14,959 bases of DNA from positions 1-14,959 of the forward strand of contig DRJH01000447.1 of the NCBI GenBank assembly GCA_011052285.1, read 5' to 3'. This DNA is from Gammaproteobacteria bacterium (GTDB taxonomy: Bacteria > Pseudomonadota > Gammaproteobacteria > Arenicellales > DRJH01). This document shows, in pieces, positions 1 to 6,621 of this stretch. The translations under genes were made by a program, and so were the position numbers. The first letter of the stretch is position 1. Every line of letters begins with the position of its first letter. The notes beneath the pieces were generated by a model. That model ran no database searches and was not told the origin of the DNA. It saw only the letters and a program-made list of their open reading frames with translations.

Positions 1-828
1 ATAGAGCAGGGTCGGGAACACGTATTTAAGTTCGATTACGACAGGAAGCAACAGCCCCAGCACCACAAAACCAAACCAAAACTGGCTGGTCAGGGGACCA
101 CCGGTGATCACAGATACGGCATCCTCAACACCACCGATGGTCAAGTGGGCATACATCACGAACAGGAACACCACCAGCACCTCGAAGCCGATCAATAACA
201 TATCGGAGGAACTGAGCATATAGCTATTGCGTTCGAAGTTATCGGCATCGATTTTGTTCTTGTGACCAAATAAAGCTCGCAGCAAGATAATCGCAGCGAC
301 ACCAGTGGACAGGGCAGACACCAGAAACAACAGCGCCAAAATTGGTGAGTTCCAGAACGGACGTGACGGCATAGCACCAAGCAAAATACCGGTGTATAGG
401 GCGACACCGACACCCAACGGTACCATAACCCAAGCCAGCACCTTACGCAGGCGGTGCCGATGGTCTCCAGGATGTGCATCATCAGGAAGAAAGGTGTAGG
501 CATAAACCAGGCTCACCAGGATAAACAGGGCCAGCATCCAGGAGCCGATCGACATCGGCGAAAGATTGATGGTCTTGAATAAATTGATCCATTTAAACCA
601 ATGCCCGGTCTGAAATGAACCCAACTCCAATACAATCATACCGGTACCGACAATAACTGCTATCGGTGCCACCAGTGCACCCCAACGGGCAAAACGAAAA
701 TTGGAACCGGCCAGATCACCACCACCACTACGCAGGAATATCGAAGCACTGACTGTGCCGGCACCGGCTCCCAAGCCCCCGAGGAACAGATAGAGAATAA
801 CGGGAAGTCCCCAATGAAGTTCAAGCAT
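1..828 (-). CDS. ttrC: NrfD/TtrC/PsrC-like membrane subunit of a sulfur-compound reductase (partial, 3' end off window)
   Basis: This reading frame starts at ATG 828 and stays open for 276 codons to the left edge, so the C-terminus is missing; family members are usually about 300-350 residues. The translation begins MLELHWGLPVILYLFLGGLGAG, the glycine-rich first membrane segment typical of NrfD/PsrC quinol-interacting subunits, and continues as a series of long hydrophobic helices joined by short charged loops. The family anchors a periplasmic Fe-S/molybdopterin enzyme and exchanges electrons with the quinone pool. A GAGGG ribosome site lies eight bases before the ATG, inside the end of the Fe-S gene, whose stop codon is two bases upstream, so the two are surely cotranscribed. 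The gene order B then C matches ttrBCA, and a catalytic A subunit would be expected beyond the left edge. The family call is firm; the tetrathionate specificity is inferred and could be polysulfide or another oxyanion. Confidence 0.85.
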   Translation of the reverse strand, partial: MLELHWGLPVILYLFLGGLGAGAGTVSASIFLRSGGGDLAGSNFRFARWGALVAPIAVIVGTGMIVLELGSFQTGHWFKWINLFKTINLSPMSIGSWMLALFILVSLVYAYTFLPDDAHPGDHRHRLRKVLAWVMVPLGVGVALYTGILLGAMPSRPFWNSPILALLFLVSALSTGVAAIILLRALFGHKNKIDADNFERNSYMLSSSDMLLIGFEVLVVFLFVMYAHLTIGGVEDAVSVITGGPLTSQFWFGFVVLGLLLPVVIELKYVFPTLLY

Positions 829-830
829 GA

Positions 831-1577
831 TTAAACCCTCTTTAGTTGACGGCGGTGTGTTTCAACCCGCACATATTCACCGGTTCGTGCCGCATCCCGC
901 TCATCGGTATGATCGGCATCGATATAAAAGACATTCGGAAAGGTTCCCATTTCCGGGCGTAATACCGTGGTTGCGTTATTGGCCAGCACTTTCGAGATCT
1001 CACTCTCGGGATCATTGAGATCACCGAAAATCCGCGCCCTGCCCTGACAAGTATTAACACAGGCTGGCACCAGGCCATTGTCGATTCTGTGCAGACAAAA
1101 ATCACATTTATCAGCGGCACCGGTAATTGGATTGAGGAAGCGCATCCCATAAGGACAGGCTTGCAAACAGTATTTGCAACCGATACAAACGTCATTATCG
1201 ATGACCACTACGCCATCTTCCTTGCGTTTGTAGGTTGCACCGGTAGGACAGACCTTAACGCAAGCCGGCTTTTCACACTGGTTGCAAAGGCGCGGCAGAA
1301 AGCTGCGGTGAACATTGGGAAAGCGTCCCTTTTCAATATATTCAACCCAGGATCGGGTCTCACCTAAGGGGACCTCATTTTCCGTTTTACAGGACACACT
1401 GCAGGCGTGACAACCGATACAACGACGGGTATCGATGAGCATGCCGTAGTGTTTTGGCTTTTCTGCGGCCAGCGCAATACCAGGTGCTGCCACACTGGCA
1501 GTCACAGTAACTGCCGACCCTGTCGCAATTTTCATTAGAAAATTACGACGAGAGTTCTGGGGTATCTTTTCTCTCAT
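831..1577 (-). CDS. ttrB: Tat-exported four-cluster [4Fe-4S] subunit, TtrB-like
   Basis: The 248-residue protein has a twin-arginine signal (SRRNFLMKI at residues 9-17, then a hydrophobic run to about residue 37), so it is exported folded to the periplasm. Sixteen cysteines form four ferredoxin-type clusters: 53/56/59/63, 98/101/106/110, 131/134/137/141 and 158/161/173/177. This is the layout of the DmsB/PsrB/TtrB electron-transfer subunits that wire a molybdopterin catalytic subunit to an NrfD-type membrane subunit. Length, Tat signal and segments such as the CIGC and CPYGMRF regions and the C-terminal LRPEMGTFPNVFYID stretch resemble TtrB of tetrathionate reductase more than the shorter, signal-less PsrB/DmsB forms. 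A strong GGAGG site precedes ATG 1577. A sigma-54 promoter lies about 120 bases upstream. Substrate identity is inferred. Confidence 0.88.
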   Translation of the reverse strand: MREKIPQNSRRNFLMKIATGSAVTVTASVAAPGIALAAEKPKHYGMLIDTRRCIGCHACSVSCKTENEVPLGETRSWVEYIEKGRFPNVHRSFLPRLCNQCEKPACVKVCPTGATYKRKEDGVVVIDNDVCIGCKYCLQACPYGMRFLNPITGAADKCDFCLHRIDNGLVPACVNTCQGRARIFGDLNDPESEISKVLANNATTVLRPEMGTFPNVFYIDADHTDERDAARTGEYVRVETHRRQLKRV

Positions 1578-1582
1578 GGGCT

Positions 1583-1599
1583 GTTACCTCCAAAGTAAC
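1583..1599 (-). promoter_or_regulatory. Ribosome site of the TtrB-like gene inside a small hairpin
   Basis: On the minus strand GTTAC-TTTGGAG-GTAAC is a perfect 5-bp inverted repeat whose loop and 3' arm carry the GGAGG Shine-Dalgarno sequence, nine bases before the start codon. In the leader mRNA this could modestly affect initiation, but a 5-bp stem is weak and may be coincidental. Confidence 0.4.
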
Positions 1600-1665
1600 G
1601 TTGTGGTGTCTGCAAGTCGATTCGAACACCGAGATCCGTCCACCGGCTTGACCAATTGCCGGCAA

Positions 1666-1683
1666 GTCAATGTCAATGTCAAT
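1666..1683. repeat. GTCAAT x3 tandem repeat in the reductase leader
   Basis: Three exact tandem copies of GTCAAT lie at or just after the predicted transcription start of the TtrB-like operon. They could be a binding site or simple slippage; no function is assigned. Confidence 0.5.
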
Positions 1684-1693
1684 CAAGCTGTAA

Positions 1694-1708
1694 GCACAAA
1701 CGGTGCCA
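1694..1708 (-). promoter_or_regulatory. Sigma-54 (RpoN) -24/-12 promoter of the TtrB-like operon
   Basis: The minus strand reads TGGCACCGTTTGTGC, against the consensus TGGCACG-N4-TTGC. The essential GG and GC dinucleotides have the exact 10-base spacing, and the whole TGGCAC block is present. Initiation would fall near 1683, giving a leader of about 105 bases before ATG 1577. The divergent operon encodes an NtrC-family sigma-54 activator, which independently supports the call. Confidence 0.8.
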
Positions 1709-1740
1709 ATCGAATAATATTTATTTAACTATATGACATA

Positions 1741-1753
1741 TAACAATTAATTA
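1741..1753 (+). promoter_or_regulatory. Candidate IHF binding site
   Basis: TAACAATTAATTA matches WATCAANNNNTTR at every defined position but one, in a very AT-rich stretch (1711-1760). It sits between the -24 element and the candidate enhancer repeats, about 58-70 bases upstream of the predicted start. This is where IHF usually bends DNA for NtrC-type activators. A perfect palindrome, TATATGACATATA (1730-1742), abuts it. Confidence 0.5.
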
Positions 1754-1793
1754 TTATTTCTAGACTGAATTCAATGCTTCTGAGAACGCACTC

Positions 1794-1852
1794 TGTTACA
1801 ATCTTGAAACCCGGTTCCAGGGCAGCGTGAAAGGTGTTACATTTTCGAAACC
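1794..1852. promoter_or_regulatory. Paired enhancer-like repeats (candidate UAS of the NtrC-type regulator)
   Basis: Two 18-bp repeats, TGTTACAATCTTGAAACC at 1794-1811 and TGTTACATTTTCGAAACC at 1835-1852, match at 15 of 18 positions and start 41 bp apart, close to four helical turns. Each contains an imperfect dyad GTTAC-N6-GAAAC. They lie roughly 110-170 bp upstream of the predicted sigma-54 start, a usual distance for paired activator sites. The first copy contains TGTTACAAT, a good extended -10 element for the plus-strand regulatory operon, so binding could also affect that operon. Function is inferred from position and symmetry. Confidence 0.6.
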
Positions 1853-1868
1853 TCAGGGGTAAACAGCT

Positions 1869-2771
1869 ATGAAAAGGTTACAAGTGAGTAACCGTCGCCG
1901 TATCGTACGTGCACTGGGAATTGCCCCGTTATTACTGTCTGGCAGTGCTGGTTTGTTCTCGACCAGCCAGGCGACAAGTACACCGAGAGTACTGCGCTTT
2001 GGTATGACACCGGTTTTTTTGCATGATGAATATCAGTTGCTGGAACGTTGGCGACGTTATATGGAGGTTAAACTAGGGCGGCAGGTTAAATTTGTGGTTC
2101 GGGACAGTTATCGTGAAACCATGGACTTACTGCGCTTGAAGCAGCTTGATTTCGCCTGGATCTGTGATTATCCCTACATCTATCTGCAGCCATTACTGAA
2201 GTTATTGTTAGTGCCATTATTTGGCGGCAAACCCAGTTACCGGTCCTATCTCATTATCAATACCAATGATCAGAAGAGCCATAAGCTGTTAGATTTGAGA
2301 GGTCGAATTTTTGCCTATGCCGACCCCTTTTCCAATACCGGTTATCTGGTACCTCGTTACCAGCTCAAGCAACTGGGAGAAGACCCGAAGAATTTTTTTC
2401 GCAAGACCTTTTTTACCTGGTCGCACCGTAAGGTGATCGAAGCGGTCGCTTCCGGTCTAGCCCAAGCCGGCGCGGTAGATAGCTTTGTCTGGGAAACACT
2501 GCATCTCCAGGATCCGGAATTGACCGACAGGACCCGCATTATCGGCCGTTCTGAAGAATTTGGTGCGCCACCACTGGTGGCCCACAAAGATACGGTCTCG
2601 ATTGAACTCTTTCAGCAGGTACAAAAGATGCTGCTGGGCATGGCCGATGACCCACTTGGCCGCAAGCTGCTTACCGCACTCGGGCTTGACGGTTTCAGTA
2701 TTCAGCAACCACAACTTTATGACAGTGTCATTCGCATGATGCGTGTTCTTGGCGAGTATCCGATACCGTGA
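1869..2771 (+). CDS. PhnD-like periplasmic substrate-binding protein, sensor partner of the two-component system
   Basis: The 300-residue protein begins with an export signal. Residues 8-14 (NRRRIVR) followed by a hydrophobic stretch resemble a twin-arginine signal, though a Sec signal is also possible; cleavage is likely near residue 36. The mature part fits the phosphate/phosphonate (PhnD-type) binding-protein fold: an opening LRFGMTPVF strand, the lobe segment DFAWICDYPYIY, and the family hallmark SHRKVIEAVASGLAQAGAVDS around residues 190-210. No ABC permease or ATPase is nearby; instead the gene overlaps a histidine kinase by 4 bp, so it is probably a ligand sensor rather than a transport protein. 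In TtrS of Salmonella an equivalent PhnD-like domain is fused to the kinase. An AGGGG ribosome site precedes the ATG. The ligand, perhaps tetrathionate or another oxyanion, is inferred from the divergent reductase operon. Confidence 0.85.
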   Translation: MKRLQVSNRRRIVRALGIAPLLLSGSAGLFSTSQATSTPRVLRFGMTPVFLHDEYQLLERWRRYMEVKLGRQVKFVVRDSYRETMDLLRLKQLDFAWICDYPYIYLQPLLKLLLVPLFGGKPSYRSYLIINTNDQKSHKLLDLRGRIFAYADPFSNTGYLVPRYQLKQLGEDPKNFFRKTFFTWSHRKVIEAVASGLAQAGAVDSFVWETLHLQDPELTDRTRIIGRSEEFGAPPLVAHKDTVSIELFQQVQKMLLGMADDPLGRKLLTALGLDGFSIQQPQLYDSVIRMMRVLGEYPIP

Positions 2772-4267
2772 GACGGAGTATTCTGCGGCGGGTCTTTGAT
2801 CTGAGTATCGCACATAAAATTCCACTCTGGGGGGCAGCATTGATCCTGGTCTCGACATTCTCCGTTGCCACGTTGCTGATGTATAGAAGTTACGGGGATT
2901 TACGGGCTTCTCTTATCGCTGGCTCAGCCAGCCTGGGTCGGACGCTGGCCCAAACCCTGATTCCCACCCTGTTGCATGACAACATCTGGCGTGCTTTTGA
3001 GTTGGTCAGCGCACCGATCCACGACACCATTGCGAACAATCCAGTGCAGCCTCAATTTATTCTGGTCCTGACCCGCAAAATGAAAATCTTTGTCTCCAGT
3101 GACCCAAATCGGTTCCCAATGTTGACTTCATTGCGGCAATACGGAACCGCATATGCCCAGTTGGCCAGCCGCATCGCCCCCGACAAGATTGCTTCGCCGG
3201 TGGTGTTCGAGGCACCAACATCACCCTATCTGTTTATTGCCGTACCGATCGTAGATGGTAATACCCGTTTGGGCACCATGATACTGATGCACTCCCTGCC
3301 GGCTTTAAACTTCATGTTTTTGAGCAGTTCTTTGAGTGCGGCACTATTTGGTTTGTTAGTGTTGGCGATATTGCTGCCCATCAACTGGTATTGGGGATAC
3401 CGCATGGCTACCCCGCTGCTGCGGTTAACGCGGTTGATGGAACAGATCCAACATGAAATTCCACAACAGATGGAACTGGAAACCTATGATTATGGTGATG
3501 AATTAGGACGATTATTCAGCACCTATAACCAGATGGTCGAAACGCTGCAAGAGAAAGCAGTGCTGGAACACGAGATGCTCAGTTCTGAACGACTGGCAGC
3601 CGTTGGTCGATTGACCTCAGGGATTGCTCATGAAATTAATAATCCGCTGGCCGGCCTGTTAACTGCATTGGATACACTCAAACACCGTGACAACCTGGAT
3701 CAACGCAGTCAACACACTTTGGGCATACTGGAACGTGGAATGTTGCAGATCAAGGATACGGTCGCCGCTCTATTGGTCGAGGCCCGTTCCGAACGTCGCT
3801 CACTACAAGCCCGGGATCTGGAGGATATCCAGACCCTGCTTCAGGGGCAGTTACAAAAGCAGCAGGTAACACTGGAAGCTGAACTGACCTTCACTCGTGA
3901 GGTGGCAATACCCGCTGCCCCGGTACGCCAGATTCTGCTCAACCTGCTAACCAACGCCATTCAGGCGGCCGGCAGCAGTGGTTGGGTGAAATACAGCGCC
4001 AGTTGTGAAGCCTCACAATTTCGTCTTTGCGTCCGCAATACAGGCACCCCTATTGCCGAACAACAACTCGAGCGACTGTTTGAGCCCTTCGTTTCTTATC
4101 GCGAGGGGGGTCATGGATTGGGACTGTGGGTTACCTACCAACTGGTACAACAGCTGGGAGGGCATATCGAAGCGACCTCAGAGGACTCTGAAGTACGTTT
4201 TCTGGTGGTATTACCCGCAGATGAGGCCCCCATTGATGAGGTGCCTGTAGATGAGGGCACAGAATGA
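2768..4267 (+). CDS. Membrane sensor histidine kinase (TtrS/NtrB-like, HAMP plus HisKA/HATPase)
   Basis: The gene starts at GTG 2768, overlapping the previous stop codon (GTGA), and encodes 499 residues. Two membrane segments (about 18-38 and 184-207) bracket a periplasmic domain of about 145 residues. A HAMP linker (about 209-262) follows, then the H-box ERLAAVGRLTSGIAHEINNPL with phosphoacceptor His288, the N-box LNLLTNAIQAA (Asn392, Asn396), and the G-box GGHGLGLWVTYQLV near 447-460. The H-box is of the NtrB type that usually pairs with sigma-54 activators, as the next gene is. The periplasmic domain shows no PhnD fold, so it probably docks the separate binding protein. The C-terminal tail is rich in Asp, Glu and Pro (about 484-499). 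The signal is inferred; the kinase assignment is not in doubt. Confidence 0.93.
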   Translation: MRRSILRRVFDLSIAHKIPLWGAALILVSTFSVATLLMYRSYGDLRASLIAGSASLGRTLAQTLIPTLLHDNIWRAFELVSAPIHDTIANNPVQPQFILVLTRKMKIFVSSDPNRFPMLTSLRQYGTAYAQLASRIAPDKIASPVVFEAPTSPYLFIAVPIVDGNTRLGTMILMHSLPALNFMFLSSSLSAALFGLLVLAILLPINWYWGYRMATPLLRLTRLMEQIQHEIPQQMELETYDYGDELGRLFSTYNQMVETLQEKAVLEHEMLSSERLAAVGRLTSGIAHEINNPLAGLLTALDTLKHRDNLDQRSQHTLGILERGMLQIKDTVAALLVEARSERRSLQARDLEDIQTLLQGQLQKQQVTLEAELTFTREVAIPAAPVRQILLNLLTNAIQAAGSSGWVKYSASCEASQFRLCVRNTGTPIAEQQLERLFEPFVSYREGGHGLGLWVTYQLVQQLGGHIEATSEDSEVRFLVVLPADEAPIDEVPVDEGTE

Positions 4268-5580
4268 ACTGTCGGATTTGTTTGATTGAGGATGATGAAA
4301 TCCTCGGCGAGGCACTGTGTGAGCGCTTTGAACTTGAAGGCATTGATTGCCAGTGGTATCAGCGGGGTGAAGACGCTCTTAAGGCCCTACGTCAGCAACG
4401 TTATCATCTTGTGGTCAGTGACATCCGCTTGCCTGACATGAGCGGGGAAGTGCTTTTTTCCCGGCTCCGAGATCACAGTGATGTGATCCCTCCGTTTCTT
4501 TTTATTACCGGATTTGGCGCCGTCGATCAGGCGGTACGGTTGCTGAAGATGGGTGCCGAGGATTATTTAACCAAGCCTTTTGATGTGGCTGATTTATTAC
4601 AACGGATAAAGTCCATCTGTCAGCGAGTGGAGCCGGTCGGTGAGTTCGCAACCCCACTGGGCAGCGCCCCAGGAATGCGATCGATTGAGGCCACATTGCC
4701 ACTACTGGCTGCCACGGCGACCACAGTACTGATTACTGGAGAATCCGGGGTCGGCAAAGAGTATGTTGCCAGAGCTTTGCACAGGATTACCGCCCGGCAA
4801 CACAAACAACCCTTTGTCGCGGTCAATTGTGGGGCCATTCCGGAGAACTTGATGGAATCGGAGTTATTCGGTTACCAAAAAGGCGCATTTACCGGAGCCG
4901 TACGCAACAAAAAGGGGCTCTTCGAACAGGCACATGGAGGCACCTTGTTTCTTGATGAGATCGGTGATATGCCCTTATCCATGCAGGTAAAATTATTACG
5001 GGCAATTCAGGAGCGAAGCGTACAGCGCGTAGGTTCAGAACAAACCATTGCGGTGAAACTCAGGCTGATCTGTGCGACTCACCGGGACCTTACTGGCATG
5101 GTCGCGAACGGTCAATTCCGTGAAGACCTGTATTTTCGTATCAACGTGGTCAATTTGGAAGTCCCCCCCTTGCGCGAATGTGCCGAGGATATTCTTTGGC
5201 ATGCCGAACGATTTTTACAGCAGACAAAACAGCGGTGTGTCCTTGGCCACCGCGCCCAGGAAGCGATGCTGAGCTATCCATGGCCGGGCAATATTCGGGA
5301 ACTACACAACTGTCTGGAACGTGCCAGTATTCTCAGTCCTTCACCGACACTAACACCGGAAATTCTGTTTGGTAAAAACTGGCAAGCGTTGCTGGCCCCA
5401 CCCGGTGAAGACCGGGAAACGTTAGCCAGCTACGTTCAACAATGCGAAAAAGTGTATATTCGGCGCATTCTTGCCGAGCAGAGCAACCGGATTGCAGATA
5501 CCGCTACGACCCTGGGAATCAGCCGAAAAACACTTTGGGACAAAATGCGCAGGTTGGGCCTGAGTGAAAAACAATCCTGA
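4264..5580 (+). CDS. NtrC-family response regulator, sigma-54-dependent activator
   Basis: This 438-residue protein overlaps the kinase stop by ATGA. It has a receiver domain with the acidic pair Asp10/Asp11, phosphoacceptor Asp53 in VVSDIRLPDMSG, and the conserved Lys104 in YLTKPF. The AAA+ domain carries Walker A GESGVGKE (159-166), the sigma-54-contacting loop GAFTGA (207-212), Walker B GGTLFLDEIGD (225-235) and the arginine-bearing FRINVV region. A Fis-type helix-turn-helix (about 399-432, with GISRKTLWDKMRRLGL) closes the protein. All elements needed for phosphorylation, ATP-driven open-complex formation and enhancer binding are present. Its natural target is the sigma-54 promoter at 1694-1708. 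Known TtrR is a NarL/FixJ-type regulator, so this would be a different regulator class for a Ttr-like reductase. Confidence 0.95.
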   Translation: MNCRICLIEDDEILGEALCERFELEGIDCQWYQRGEDALKALRQQRYHLVVSDIRLPDMSGEVLFSRLRDHSDVIPPFLFITGFGAVDQAVRLLKMGAEDYLTKPFDVADLLQRIKSICQRVEPVGEFATPLGSAPGMRSIEATLPLLAATATTVLITGESGVGKEYVARALHRITARQHKQPFVAVNCGAIPENLMESELFGYQKGAFTGAVRNKKGLFEQAHGGTLFLDEIGDMPLSMQVKLLRAIQERSVQRVGSEQTIAVKLRLICATHRDLTGMVANGQFREDLYFRINVVNLEVPPLRECAEDILWHAERFLQQTKQRCVLGHRAQEAMLSYPWPGNIRELHNCLERASILSPSPTLTPEILFGKNWQALLAPPGEDRETLASYVQQCEKVYIRRILAEQSNRIADTATTLGISRKTLWDKMRRLGLSEKQS

Positions 5581-5675
5581 CTGAAAAATTAATGAGTAGC
5601 TGGTGCAAAAATCAACTTCCCATGATAGACAAGCAGCGGCAACGTTGTCAGCAGGGGCATAGCTAATGGCCGAAT

Positions 5676-5705
5676 CCCCCAATAGCAGGCCCCCCAATAG
5701 CAGGC
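5676..5705. repeat. Perfect 2 x 15-bp tandem duplication
   Basis: CCCCCAATAGCAGGC occurs twice head to tail in the convergent gap between the response regulator (ends 5580) and LivF (ends 5743). It probably arose by slippage. No clear terminator hairpin with a T tract is visible in this 162-bp gap. Confidence 0.85.
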
Positions 5706-5742
5706 ACAGTATTCACCGGGATTTCAGTCTGAACCTTCACGG

Positions 5743-6621
5743 TTAACCACCCAGAAACAGCCTTCCCACATCGGGATTATCCAGCAATTGATCCCCGCGA
5801 TCCGCCATAGCCAGTTCGCCGGATACTAAAACATAGCCAATATCGGCAAATTCCAACCCTTTCTTGGCGTTCTGCTCAACCATGATGATGCATTTGCCAT
5901 CTTTATGCTGTAAATCATGAAGGATATCGAACTCCATATCGATAAAACGCGGTTCCAGGCCTATCGAAGGTTCATCAACCAGCAATATATCCGGATCCAT
6001 AACCAGCGCTCTGGAGATTTCCAACAGGCGCCGCTCACCTCCAGACAATACCTTGGCCGCCTGGTGCCTGCGTGCCGCTAAACGATCGTATCTTTCAAAA
6101 ATTTCATCAACCTTGGCCTTGCACAGGCTACTGGACGCTTGCAAATAACCACCCATCAGCAGATTTTCTTCCACCGTCATGTCCGGAAAAACCGAATTAT
6201 CCTGCAATATATAGGCGATACCGGCAGCTTGCAGTTTTTGATTCGGTGTTTGCCCGGTGATGTCCTTACCCTGTTTGCTTATTTGCCCGGAAAATATCCG
6301 GGTAAAACCGTAAATTGAATGCAAAATTGTAGACTTCCCGGCCCCATTGGGGCCGATCAGGCATAGCGACTGGCTTCGTCCTACACACAAATCCAAACCA
6401 TGGAGAATTTCCATTTTTCCGTAACCGGCAACCAGGCCCTCGATACGCAGATAGGGGTCATTACCGGCAAGTTGCAGCAGACTGTCGGCATCTACACCTT
6501 CTCGTTTGATCGCCCCTGCCTGTCGACTCACTTCATCGACAGAAAGAACCGTATCTACGGTCCCGGCACCGTGGCCGGATATCTTTTTTCTGGGATTTTC
6601 GGCTGAAGTTACCGACATCAC
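5743..6621 (-). CDS. livF: LivF-type ABC transporter ATPase with N-terminal extension
   Basis: This is the second ATPase of the HAAT/branched-chain amino-acid-type transporter. It shows Walker A GPNGAGKST (90-98), signature LSGGERRLLEISRAL (192-206), Walker B ILLVDEPSIGLEP (212-224) and the H-loop region, where IIMVEQN places Gln at the usual His position, as is common in LivF proteins. The conserved fold begins only at about residue 57 (YLRIEGLVAGYG), so a polar extension of about 56 residues precedes it; LivF proteins are usually near 235 residues and this one is 292. The start is GTG 6621, overlapping the LivG stop (GTGA), or the adjacent ATG 6618, with a G-rich ribosome site about seven bases upstream. 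There is no Met at the family's usual start. The extension looks coding but its role is unknown. Confidence 0.9.
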   Translation of the reverse strand: MMSVTSAENPRKKISGHGAGTVDTVLSVDEVSRQAGAIKREGVDADSLLQLAGNDPYLRIEGLVAGYGKMEILHGLDLCVGRSQSLCLIGPNGAGKSTILHSIYGFTRIFSGQISKQGKDITGQTPNQKLQAAGIAYILQDNSVFPDMTVEENLLMGGYLQASSSLCKAKVDEIFERYDRLAARRHQAAKVLSGGERRLLEISRALVMDPDILLVDEPSIGLEPRFIDMEFDILHDLQHKDGKCIIMVEQNAKKGLEFADIGYVLVSGELAMADRGDQLLDNPDVGRLFLGG

